Assembly (NCBI GenBank): GCA_027886185.1
Contig: WOAB01000719.1
Span: forward strand, 2,666,001 to 2,730,000
Source: Rheum nobile
Taxonomy: Eukaryota; Streptophyta; Magnoliopsida; Caryophyllales; Polygonaceae
Direction: 5' to 3'
Length of the DNA: 64,000 nt
Part shown: positions 51,650-62,620 of the stretch, piece after piece
How positions within the stretch are numbered: the first letter of the stretch is position 1
How the letters are laid out: each line of letters starts with the position of its first letter
The notes under the pieces: generated by a model
Told to the model about the DNA's origin: nothing
Seen by the model: only the letters and a program-made list of their open reading frames with translations
Database searches by the model: none
Made by a program: the position numbers and the translations under genes

Positions 51650-52758
51650 GTCCTACTGGATCTGAACTCAAAACTGAAACTGACCCAGTTAATTTGGCTT
51701 GTTGCCCCTTGAGCCAAACAAATGGGTAACAAGAGAGATTGTAAAAGGTATAGGTTAAATGGTGTCTTCATCGGTCCTAGTTGGCCATTAAAGTCTATCC
51801 TAACCATGAAAAAGAGAGGTCTGGTGTGACTATTTTGGGGTAGATGAAGAAATAACAATTTTGAGTTCAATGCCAACTGGGATGAACAATGAAGATACAT
51901 AGATAAAATGGTACAATTACATAGACTTTCATGTGCCAAGGAAATAAATCTCCTTAGAACCTAAAACACCAAGATCAATCATGTTAGAGTTATTAAGAAA
52001 TTTCTCAAGACATACCTATATTTATGACTGTAATCGAACCTTTTGCGGAACTACGAACGAGAACCGTAGGTATATCATCTTTCTCAATCAAATCTCTAAT
52101 TTGATGGGAAGAGAAATGGAGTATGCTGAATGATTTGATTTATTGGGGACCATAACTTAATTGTCCTTATTTATTGACCTAATAGAATCTCATTAAGCCT
52201 ATTAGGCCAAAATCTGGTATCCACCCATTAAGCCCATACCGCTTAATTGAAGTCGATCATGACAAGCACATAAATCTCTAATGTTACAAGTAGTGGTCTA
52301 CAATGGTCAAATGTCCTAATATATCTCTTATCCTCTTTCAAGGTATAAGAAATTAGTCTAATCCTACTTAATTCATACTTTTGTGGTAATTAATGCAAGA
52401 TTAGATTCATTAAGCATAATGACAATTCACACAACCACTAGGAAAATAGGTCTACTTTCGTGATCCTAAAAGCCCTAGCTCAAATCTTGAGGCTCCATCT
52501 TGACGGCAAAGGACGAAGAAGACAAGTTGAGCATCCGCACACCCGGACCCATGACCAAAGCGAAAGCCAACGCATCACCCAAGCAACCCAGTCGATGGTC
52601 ACCAGGTGCATCGCTGTGTCGTGCGCATCGCGTGACACTCGCGGTGTCGCGCGCTCCCTGGCGCGTCTCCTGCAGCGCGCTCCATGCCCCGCGCTCCTTG
52701 GTGCGCGAGATCTTCAAGTTTCTTTGTTTGATTGTTTTGAGGTTATTTGGATATTTTT
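51650..52758. other. Non-coding stretch, probable LTR remnants
   Basis: No gene recognised. The part at 52560-52735 is CpG-rich (repeated GCGCGCTCC / GGCGCG phrases), unlike its surroundings. With similar sequence after the Cassandra insertion (GGGGCGCACTCC, GGGCCGCACG near 53330) it may be one LTR into which Cassandra inserted. Confidence 0.35.
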
Positions 52759-52800
52759 TGTAAGGCCCACAACCTTAGAAACGCTATCCTCATGCCAACC

Positions 52801-52872
52801 GGGAACTTCCCAAGAGGTCACCCATCCCAGGACTACTCCCGCCCTAGCACGCTTAACTTCCTAGTTCTTTGT
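52801..52872 (-). ncRNA. 5S rRNA-like block in the left Cassandra LTR
   Basis: On the minus strand it reads AAGTTAAGCGTGC (A box), a GGGCGGGAG intermediate element, then GGGATGGGTGACC (C box) and TTGGGAAGTTC, closely following the second half of plant 5S rRNA. The first half of 5S is not recognisable. It is a retroelement-borne relic with polymerase III promoter elements, not a genuine 5S gene. Confidence 0.85.
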
Positions 52873-53118
52873 CCTCACTTGAACCAGGAAAATGAAGAGC
52901 TCTTGTTGACATGGGTAGCACTCTAATCCTTATAATGGATTACAAATCCGGGGTATTACAATCACCCTCACTTAAACCCTTGACGACCTCGTCAAGCCCA
53001 AAGACCACCCTCTGGGTCGAGCGACCGTCCATCGGACCAAGCCCACTCATAACCCAGAGTCGGCTCTGATACCATTTGTAAGGCCCACAGCCTTAGAAAC
53101 GCTATTTCCATGCCAACC

Positions 53119-53190
53119 GGGAACTTCCCAGGAGGTCACCCATCCCAGGACTACTCCCGCCCTAACACGCTTAACTTCCTAGTTCTTTGT
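53119..53190 (-). ncRNA. 5S rRNA-like block in the right Cassandra LTR
   Basis: Same content as the left copy: box A AAGTTAAGCGTG and box C GGGATGGGTGACC. It differs by a few bases, one of them in the spacer after box A (TTAGG versus CTAGG). Confidence 0.85.
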
Positions 53191-53283
53191 CCTCACTTGA
53201 ACCAGGAAAAGGAAGAGCTCTTGTTGACATGGGTAGTAATCTAATCCTTATAATGGATTACAAATCCGGGGTATTACATTTTT

Positions 53284-54610
53284 AGACAAATTTGGCAAAT
53301 TTCCATAGTTTGGTATGTTTGGCTTGACGGGGCGCACTCCATGTGTCATGGGCCGCACGTCCAAGCCCATGTTTTTACCTAGGATATTTTCTATCTTTTA
53401 GCTTAGCTTTAGCCTTTAAATACTTGTTATTTCTCATTGAAACAATTACGTTTAATTGCTTAAGTTTATGAAAGTTGAGGTTTATCTCCTTGCTTGACCC
53501 TAGACGTCACCCTATCCTTTTGGTTTTTATCTATCTCTCAAACTCATCTCTTTGAGTCCAGGCTCATACCTTTGAGCCGCTATGATCATCTCTTTGATCG
53601 TCAACAAAGATCCTCCCTTGGATCTCATCAAGGCCATCACTTTGGTCTCACTACACTCGTTCTCTTTCGAGTCTCTATCCTACGATCTCCTTTCGGGATT
53701 TTGTGCAATTCAACAAGGGTGTGCACCCTTCGCTTCCACGGCATCCATGGAAGAAAAGCCATCTCTTTGGCAATCAAGAAACCTTGAAGGCACCGTGAGA
53801 CGCAAGCTTGGCACTTGGTTTGACTACGTTGCGTTCCAGGGCACTTGCGAACGTGATAACGGGGACTTTCGCATCACTTGGTGTGCAAGATTTGAGTAGT
53901 AGATCAAAACTCATCTAACCAAAGAGAAAACTTCACCAAATCATCACATAATCATCATTATGTTACTCCCAATCCTAACATAACAAATTACTCACTCATG
54001 ATTTGCAAGAATATGGCATAAAGCATCAATCCAACCATCATAAACATGGGTACAATGATAAACAAAACAAGAAATGAATAGAATGAACAAGATATACTTA
54101 GAATTCAACCAAATAGAGTGAATGGGTAAGAAATACTTAACATTCAACCAAATCCTTACATTTTCATTGAACCATGAGAGAAAAGATAAAACTTTGCTCC
54201 ATTTCCAAGTCTTGAACCACAAAGGAGCTCAACAACCCAAAATAGATCTAAAATCTACTAACAAACATAAACCCAATTACTAGTTTTTGTGAAATCTATG
54301 AGAATCTAGAGTTAAATCTAAGAGAGAAATGCAATCTAAGCTAACCCTAGAAATGGAGGCTAAAGAAAGATGTAAAGTTGGGCATAAGTCCCAAAAGTTG
54401 CCCTTACATGCCCTATTTATATGGGATACTAAAGGAAGAGGATAAGATGCATTTAAGTGTTCTCGGTGGGTAACACGGCCGTGGTGATCACCACAGGCTG
54501 GTCGTGGTGGTGACAACATGTATATTTTTCAGTTTGTGATGACACATGAGTGTGTTGTCCGACACCAATAGGTTGTTATCCTCTTGAAGTGCATTTTTCT
54601 TCACCAAATC
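53284..54610. other. Non-coding stretch, retroelement-like, no gene assigned
   Basis: 53284-53900 has an LTR-like look (GC-rich phrases, a tttaaatac TATA-like box near 53418 and a leader with repeated ctttgag words), but its ends are not defined. 54270-54530 includes a CACGGCCGTGG phrase of the kind seen in other plant LTRs. No supported coding sequence. Confidence 0.35.
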
Positions 54611-54799
54611 TTCGAGTTAATGCTCCTTTTGTCTTGTCCAAGCTTGAGCTAATTCAAGTTGATTCCATCATGTCCCCATAGCTCCCAAAAGTGCTCCTAC
54701 AAGACAAAAACGACAAAAAGGAAGAGATCCGAGCAAAGCAAGCAAAGTTCCTACAAAATGCCTAAGGAAGTGTCTATTTTATGCATAAACTGGGGTTAA

Positions 54800-55468
54800 T
54801 ATGAGTCAATATGTAGCATATAATCATGTTATCAGTAAGCCATCACAAAATTGTATCCCATCATTACATATAATACAAAAAGAAATTACAAATACGGATA
54901 ATGAGAAGTTGTTGAAGTTACCTACTCTAGCAGAAATTAAATTTGTCATAAATGATATGCCAATGGACAAAACACAAGGACCAGACGATTTCCCCATCGA
55001 CTTTTAAAAAGTACTGGAACATTATGGGTAGTACTATTACCAATGCACATTTTTTCATTCAGGGAAAATGTTAAAAGAAACAAATCATGCTTACATTCCA
55101 CTCATAAACAAAGTAGATACCCCACTAAATATTAACCACTTTAGACCTACTAGTCTCTATAATACAACATACAAAATCATTATCAAGATACTTGCAAACA
55201 AACTGAAACCGCTACTGCCCCGTCTGATCCATCCACTTCAAGGTGCCTTTGGGAGGGCCGACTGATTCAGGATAATATATTAATAGTGCACGAAATAGTC
55301 CATTCTTTTCATGGGAAAAAACATGAAAAAAGGATGGATGACAGTAAAATTAGACTTGGAAAAAGCTTATGACAAAATATGCCAGGACTTCATTGAGCAT
55401 ATCCTTCTCTCTTTTGGATTCCATACAAAAATTGTCAACCTAATAATGGCCTGCATCACAACGACATC
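54800..55468 (+). pseudogene. LINE reverse transcriptase fragment, copy 1
   Basis: LPTLAEIKFVINDMPMDKTQ (fingers), YIPLINKVDTPLNINHFRPT, YKIIIKILANKLKPLLP and VKLDLEKAYDKICQDFIEHI are LINE reverse-transcriptase motifs in a broken plus-strand frame. The fragment ends exactly where element C1 inserted, after acatc at 55464-55468. It is a different LINE family or lineage from the one at 27831-29196. Confidence 0.8.
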
Positions 55469-56744
55469 TGATCAGCGCTACTTTATAGGGTTTAACTAGG
55501 AGTTGTTACCGGAGTTTTGGTACCATTTATGTGTGTTTAGAGCATAAGTTAGGAGAATGGAGTTGAGGAGAAGAAGTATTGATTTGGTGGTTTTGAAGAG
55601 TTTAAATGAAGACTTAAGAAGATGGAAGAAAAAGCCACAAGAGAAGACCGAAGACAGAAGCAGAGAAGAGCTACATCGAGAAATCCGCGGTCGCGGATCA
55701 TCCAGCCGCCGGCGCGGAAAACACGAGAAGCAGCGAAGCCACAGAAACTTTTCCGCGGTCGCGGAAATCTGTCTGCGGTCGCGGATACTGTTCACAGACG
55801 CGGGAGCGGGATTTCGTCCAAAGAATCGTTTTATCTTATTTCCTTTTCTTTTATTTTTTTATTTTGTTATTTCCTTTTAGATATTATTTCTTATCTTTTT
55901 AATTAGGGTTTGCTAGGTTTTTCTATTTAGTTAAGTAGTAGCCACTTTTCATTCTACAACAAGAATTGAGAATTCAAGTTTTAACATCAGTTTTTCCCTT
56001 TGAGTTTTTACGTTCCCAAGACTATGAAGAACTAAGCAATTTTTGCTTAGTCCGACGATTGAAGCCTTCGTTTGTATTTGGTTGTGAGATTATAACTCTA
56101 TTTTCTTTCCCTTGATTATATCTCTTCTTTTTGGGCTTAATCCCATTGATTCTTACTGATTTGACTGGCCTGATCAACTAGTTGATATTAGTAATTGTCT
56201 ATTGCTAGGGTTTGGATATTTCTGGTTGAAATCCCTTATCTTGTGTAGCAAACATGATATTCTAGGACTGGTTGGACTAGTTTATTGTGAAGAGAATTGA
56301 TTACGTGTTAAATGCTACGGGTTGTTAGTGTTGCATGTATCCTGGTTAATTCCTATGCTTACTACTGCTATTGGATTAAATCTTGATAGTTTCTTGTGCA
56401 TTTGATACTTAGAGTTACCAGGACTAGTTGGACTGATAACTATTTCAGAATAGGGACATGAATATTCATAGGAAGGAATTGAGATAATCTAGGATCAACC
56501 AATCAAATGAATGGTGGATATTTATCTAGCTAAGTTAATTCTTACAAATTGATTACATCCTTTGCTTTTATTTACTTTGTTACATTGATTACAAACCAAA
56601 ACCCCCGTTTGTTACTGTTGATATACAATTGTTGCACTTAGAAAGATTGCTACCTCCCTGTGGGATTCGACCCTTGCTTGCCTACTATCTTAGTTAGGTT
56701 TTTTAGGTTTATTTTGATTAGGCATAACGACTTTAGCCTCGTCA
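55469..56744 (+). repeat. 5' LTR of element C1
   Basis: 1276 bp. It has CpG-rich phrases (CCGCGGTCGCGG and CCGCCGGCGCGG variants) at 55683-55808, the same words as in the C1 gag linker at 58371-58548. Confidence 0.9.
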
Positions 56745-56748
56745 AATT

Positions 56749-56766
56749 TGGCGCCGTTGCCGGGGA
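56749..56766 (+). other. Primer-binding site of element C1
   Basis: TGGCGCCGTTGCCGGGGA, identical to that of element B (tRNA-Asp type), starting five bases after the LTR. Confidence 0.88.
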
Positions 56767-56827
56767 AGGCAAGTTTTAATTTTTCTTTGTGTTCGTTTGT
56801 GTGCCAACTTTTGTGTGGACCTATCTT

Positions 56828-59306
56828 ATGGTTCATACTTGTGATACAGAAATCGAGAAAACACTTTCTAGGAACCACAGGATAAACAGATCATTGTGCT
56901 TTGATAACCCGGGCTTTGAGATGGCTGAAGAAGCACCGACTCTGAGGCAGTTGACTGCACCAAATCAGCAGCAACAACCGCTTGCTGTGCACTTCCCAGA
57001 ATTCACAGATGGCGTGAATTTCGAGCTAAAATCTGGGCTGATCCATTTACTACCCCACTTCCTTGGGATGAGTGGAGAAGACCCCAATAAGCATCTGTCT
57101 GAATTCCACACTGTCTGCACCAGCATGAAGCCACAGGGCGTTACTGAGGACCAGATCAAGCTGAGGGCCTTTCCTTTCTCCCTGAAGGATGCCGCCAATG
57201 ATTGGTTCTACTATTTGGCCCCGGGAAGCATAGATACATGGGCTAAAATGAAGAAAGCCTTCCTGGAGAAGTACTTCCCTGCGACCAAGCTCAATAGCCT
57301 GAAGAGGAACATCAGCAACATCGAACAGCAGGCTACTGAGATGTTATATGAGTACTACGAGAGGTTCAAGAGGTTGATTTCAAGCTGACCCTACCATGGG
57401 TATTCAGACCAAGACCTCATACTTTATTTATATGGTGGGCTTCTTGACGACGAGCGTCGGATGGTAAACTCCGCCTGTGGCGGGAATATTTTGAACAAGA
57501 CGCCTACTACAGCTTTTGAGATCTTCTTTGAGCTATCTGAGGGCTCAAGACAGTTTAGTAAGAGGGCGAGCACCCAAGCAGTCAAGGCCGCGGACTCTCA
57601 GCCATCGTCTTTACTAATTTCTGAGATGGCTGAGATGAAGGAGATGATGAGGAGATTCATGATGAAGGGCACCCCACAGCAAGTCAAATCTTGTGGGATA
57701 TGCTATGACACGATGCACCCTACTGATGCGTGTCCCACGCTGCAGGAGCCCACTGCTGAAGTAAATGCTATAGGAGGTTTCGGTCCTCCTAGACCAAGAT
57801 ATGACTCGTACTCCAACACTTACAATCCAGGGTGGAGAGATCACCCCAAATTGAGATACGGGAACCAACAGAATCCTCCTCAGGGTTGAGATGATCAAGA
57901 GTTTCACCAGAGGCCGCCACAGTTCCTACCGCGCCCACAACAGTTTTAGTAGCCTGGAGGTCAACAACAACAATTTATAGCACAATATGACCCTAGACCT
58001 CAAGGCTAAAGCTCAAGTTCATCTATGTCCGGTGATGACATGATCAGGACCCTCACCCAGAGCGTATCAACGTTGGCAAGCACTATGGCCCAACAAAATC
58101 AAGAGATGTTCTAGCAAAATAAGTCTCTCGCTCAGAGTTTCAACGTTGGCAAACACTATGACCCAACAAAATAAAGAGATGAGATCTAGTATTCAGAACT
58201 TGGAGAAGCAAGTGGGGCAAATCTCTCTCGCAATGAGTAAGCTGGAAGCCCGGGATTCGGGGAAACTACCATCCCAAATGGTAGTGAACCCGAGGGAGAA
58301 TGTATGTGTGATGACGCTGAGGAGTGGAACACAAATGGAGAACGAGGAAATTCAAGGGCAACAGAAAAAATTCCGCGATCGCGGAGAACACAGTCGCGAC
58401 CGCGGAATTGTCTCTGAAGGCGGTGATTTTTCCGAAGAATTCCGCGACCGCAGAGAAGGCAGCCGCGACCGCGGAAAAGTTTCTTGAGACGATGACATTT
58501 TCAAAGCAATTCTGCGACCGCGGAATACAATCCGCGACCACGGAAAACCCCCTGGCATCCCAGATTTGCATGTTGATGGTCATGATGATTACGTTCGTCC
58601 AAACTTTCCTTCGCTCAGTTCGCTGAAACCACCCATACCCTTTCCTGAGGCATTGAAGGACACGAGAAGGCTGGAAAACGACAAGGAGCTATTTGACACT
58701 TTCAGCAACTGCGAGGTAAACATCCCCTTGATCAAGCTAGTTAAGAGCATCCCTCGTTATGCCAAATTTCTGAAGGAACTGTGCAAGATAAAGAGGAAGA
58801 AAGTTGTGAAAGAGAAAAAGAAGGTCCAGGTCAGTGAGAATGTTTCCTCCATGCTGCAAAAGCGGTTACCAAAGAAGTGAAGTGACCCAGGCATGTTCAC
58901 TATTCCCTGCAAGATAGGTGGCACCACGTTCGACAAAGCCATGTTGGATTTGGGTGCATCTATCAATGTGCTGCCTCTTTCACTGTATGAATCGTTAGAG
59001 GTTGGGCCATTACAAAAGACGGGGATAGTGATCCAATTGGAAGATAATTCCTATGTGTATCCTAAAGGAGTGGTGCAGGATGTGCTGGTAGAGGTTGATA
59101 AACTGATTTTCCCTACGGACTTCTCTGTGATGGATACGGGGCAAGACAAGCATGCAGCCCCTGTGATGCTGGGAAGGCCGTTCATGAACACGACAAATAC
59201 GAAAATTGATGTGAGTATGGGTTTACTCACAATGGAGTTTGATGGGGTGAGGGTCGGATTCAACATTGACGATGCAAAGAGACACCCTCCTGATTGTGAG
59301 CCCTAG
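56828..59306 (+). pseudogene. Element C1 gag-protease, multiply broken
   Basis: Gag core: FLGMSGEDPNKHLSEFHTVC, LKDAANDWFYYLAPGSIDTW and YEYYERFKRL, then TGA at 57386-57388. It continues at 57461 (NSACGGNILNKTP) to a TGA near 57887. The 57890-58150 part has several stops, followed by a linker of repeated RDRG words (58371-58484). The C-terminal gag region is at 58566-58880, ending in TGA. The protease is at 58893-59306 (MLDLGASINVLPLSLYE; GRPFMNTTNTKIDV). Compared with element B it also lacks a few residues just after the start. Non-functional. Confidence 0.88.
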
Positions 59307-59380
59307 TGTTCGGTTGATGTGAGCAACCCAAGTTGATCTGGAGAGCACTATGTCGAGCCACGACACTAACCAAGGCGCTG

Positions 59381-59472
59381 CTCGGGAGGCAACCCGAGGT
59401 ATGTATTTCTTTCCATGTCTTTTCTTTTCAAGTTTCTTATTATTGTGTTTTCGTTTTTAGACTAACCTGTAG
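59381..59472 (+). promoter_or_regulatory. Conserved hairpin and putative intron downstream of gag-protease (element C1)
   Basis: CTCGGG-AGGCAA-CCCGAG is a perfect six-pair stem at 59381-59398, followed directly by donor GTATGT at 59399 and acceptor ACTAACCTGTAG ending 59472. It is orthologous in position to 44091-44208 of element B. Confidence 0.55.
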
Positions 59473-60649
59473 GTAGGAGACCCGAGCCAAATTCGAAGAT
59501 GGTGTTCAACTCGCACCAGAAACATTTCCGCAGGCGCAGAAAATTTTCCGCGACCACGGAAAAGCCACTGTAAGTCCCCTTCCTGAAGAAAAAAAAATCG
59601 GGGATTTTTCGCGATCACGGCCCTCTTTCCGCGATCGCGGTCCAGCTGTTCGAGCTTTTCTACGCTAGTGGTGCGCATCATGCTGCCAAGGAGAAGACAT
59701 TAACCCCACATTTGTATTTGGCACTGATGATGGCCCAACATTCGACAGCTGACGAGGAGGAACACCAGAGCCCGCTACACAATTACATTTGGGCTCCTAT
59801 TATGTGTTCATTGAAGGCCCGTGCAACCCCGTTTTCTCTGATATACCACTACACCTTACAGTGGATCTATTTGGTTGCACGTGGAGTTGATTGAGGAGGA
59901 CCACGCAACACCAGCGACATGTGTTTTCATTTATTTACCGCCAGCACCCACATCCAAGTCCAGGCCACCTCGGCGGCGGTTGTGAGTACTTTTCTGCTCT
60001 TCCCTGTGCTTCATCTTTTTCTTTGTCTTTCATTACATTGCGGACAATGCAATGTTTAAGCATGAGGGAGTGATCTCTACTTGCTAGCCGTCTAAATAAA
60101 AAGAAAAAAAAAGTCAAAAATTGAAAAAAAGACAAAAATAAAGTACCGAAAGAGCAGCTTAGGTAATAAGCAGGTGGCTTGGACCAGCATTAGGCTGGGG
60201 TAATATGAGGTCAAGAGTGATGTGAGTTTTTGTGAGCCCATCTATTGAAAAATGAAATGAGTGGCTTGGTGAAAACCTGAGAGGGCGCCTTGGCAAAATG
60301 AGTGAAAAGAAGAAGAGTGATTATTAGGATTCCTCATTTTTCCTAGCATGGTGACATAAGAAGAGGTGATATAAAGAGGATTCGGGTAGGTCACTCTAGG
60401 AGGTATAAGAAGATAGATGGAGGCTAGGATTAGATATTTCTATTCACTCTTTGGTGTTCAGAATAAGCTTGGGGGAAGTATTCTGCTTTCCTTGAAGCTT
60501 GTGTGTTGTGTTGATTGTGTTGGTACTTGGAGAATCATGTTTAGGTGCAGTTCTTAGTGGAGATAGTTCTGTTGTGCTTCTTGAGACCTTGGGTATTTCA
60601 TTAGAGGAGTAGGTTTCTATTAGCTTACTCGAGAAAGAGCAAGGTTTAA

Positions 60650-60662
60650 GCATGGGGGAATT
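60650..60662 (+). other. Polypurine tract of element C1
   Basis: GCATGGGGGAATT just before the 3' LTR start TGATCAGCGC at 60663. Confidence 0.8.
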
Positions 60663-61761
60663 TGATCAGCGCTACTTTGTAGGGTTTAACTAGGAGTTGT
60701 AACCGGAGTTTAGGTACCATTTATGTGTGTTTAGAGCATAAGTTAGGAGAATAGAGTTGAGGAGAAGAAGTATTGATTTGGTGGTTTTGAAGAGTTTAAA
60801 TGAAGACTTAAGAAGATGGAGGAGAAAGCCACAAGAGAAGACCGAAGACAGAAGCAGAGAAGAGCTACAGTGAGAAATCCGCGGTCGCGGATCATTCAGC
60901 CGCGGGCGCGGAAAACACGAGAAGCAGCGAAGCCACAAAAAAAATTTCCGCAGACGCGGGAGCGGGATTTCGTCCGAAGAATCGTGTTATCTTATTTCCT
61001 TTTCTTTTATTTTTTTTTATTTCGTTATTTCCTTTTAGATATTATTTCTTATCTTTTTAGTTAGGGTTTGCTAGGTTTTTCTATTTAGTTAAGTAGCTGC
61101 CACTTTTCATTCTACAACAAGAATTGAGAATTCAAGTTTTAACATCAGTTTTTCCCTTTGAGTTTTTACGTTCCCAAGACTATGAATAACTAAGCAACTT
61201 TTGCTTAGTCCGACGATTGAAGCCTTCGTTTGTATTTGGTTGTGAGATTATAACTCTATTTCCTTTCCCTTGATTATATCTCTTCTTTTTGTGCTTAATC
61301 CCATTGATTCTTGTTGATTTGACTGGCCTGATCAACTAGGTGATATTAGTAATTGTTTATTGCTAGGGTTTGGATATTTCTGGTTGAAATCCCTTATCTC
61401 GTGTAGCAAACATGATATTCTAGGACTGGTTGGACTAGTTTATTGTGAAGAGAATTGATTACGTGTTAAATGATATGGGTTGTTAGTGTTGCATGTATCC
61501 TGATTAATTCCTATGCTTACTGCTGCTATTGGATTAAATCTTGATAGTTTCTTGTGCATTTGACAGTTAGGGTTATCAAGACTAGTTGGACTGATAACTA
61601 TTTCAGAATAGGGACAGGAATATTCATAGGAAGGAATTGAGATCATCTAGGATCAACCAATCAAATGAATGGTGGATATTTGTCTGGCTAAGTTACTTCT
61701 TACCAATTGATTGCATCCTTTGCTTTTATTTACTTTGCTACATTGATTACAAACCAAAACC
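60663..61761 (+). repeat. 3' LTR of element C1, truncated
   Basis: 1099 bases collinear with the 5' LTR. It stops within the segment gattacaaaccaaaacc, after which the sequence switches to the LINE flank also seen at 54611. Confidence 0.9.
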
Positions 61762-61950
61762 TTCGAGTTAATGCTCCTTTTGTCTTGTCCAAGCTTGAGC
61801 TAATTCAAGTTGATTCCATCATGTCCCCATAGCTCCCAAAAGTGCTCCTACAAGACAAAAACGACAAAAAGGAAGAGATCCGAGCAAAGCAAGCAAAGTT
61901 CCTACAAAATGCCTAAGGAAGTGTCTATTTTATGCATAAACTGGGGTTAA

Positions 61951-62620
61951 CATGAGTCAATATGTAGCATATAATCATGTTATCAGTAAGCCATCACCAA
62001 AATTGTATCCCATCAATACATATAATACAAAAAGAAATTACAAATACCGATAATGAGAAGTTGTTGAAGTTACCTACTCCAGCAGAAATTAAATTTGTCA
62101 TAAATGATATGCCAATGGACAAAACACAAAGACCAGACGATTTGCCCATCGACTTTTAAAAAGTACTGGAACATTATGGGTAGTACTATTACCAATGCAC
62201 ATTTTTTCATTCAGGGAAAATGTTACAAGAAACAAATCATGCTTACATTCCACTCATAAACAAAGTAGATACCCCACTAAATATTAACCACTTTAGACCT
62301 ACCAGTCTCTATAATACAACATACAAAATCATTATCAAGATACTTGCACACAAACTGAAACCGCTACTGCCCCGTCTGATCCATCCACTTTAAGGTGCCT
62401 TTGGGAGGACCGACTGATTCAGGATAATATATTAATAGTGCACGAAATAGTCCATTCTTTTCATGGGAAAAAACATGAAAAAAGGATGGATGACAGTAAA
62501 ATTAAACTTGGAAAAAGCTTATGACAAAATACGCTAGGACTTCATTGAGCATATCCTTCTCTCTTTTGGATTCCATACAAAAATTGTCAACCTAATAATG
62601 GCCAGCATCACAACGACATC
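61951..62620 (+). pseudogene. LINE reverse transcriptase fragment, copy 2
   Basis: Duplicate of 54800-55468 with a few per cent substitutions and an extra base early on. It has the same motifs and the same end at acatc where the LTR begins. Confidence 0.8.

Larger units (their letters stand above)
52759..53278 (-). mobile_element. Cassandra-type TRIM retrotransposon with 5S rRNA-derived LTRs
   Basis: Two 202-bp LTRs (52759-52960 and 53077-53278; TGTAAGGCC...GTATTACA) enclose a 116-base interior. On the minus strand the primer-binding site TGGTATCAGAGCCG (initiator-methionine tRNA type) is at 53061-53074, immediately inside the right-hand 5' LTR. A 5-bp duplication ttttt flanks it. Each LTR contains a 5S rRNA-like block. 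The element has no coding capacity and would be mobilised in trans. Confidence 0.93.
55469..61761 (+). mobile_element. LTR retrotransposon C1, degenerate Athila-type gag-protease element
   Basis: 5' LTR 55469-56744 (TGATCAGCGC...CCTCGTCA), PBS, broken gag-protease, non-coding 3' region, polypurine tract, and a 3' LTR starting at 60663 but cut at 61761, where duplicated LINE sequence begins. Layout and 3' region match element B, so lack of pol is an old trait of this group rather than a private deletion. Confidence 0.88.

Noticed and set aside
52801..53190. 5S rRNA genes
   Set aside because: Only the second half of 5S is present, inside paired LTRs with PBS and target duplication. This is Cassandra, not rDNA.
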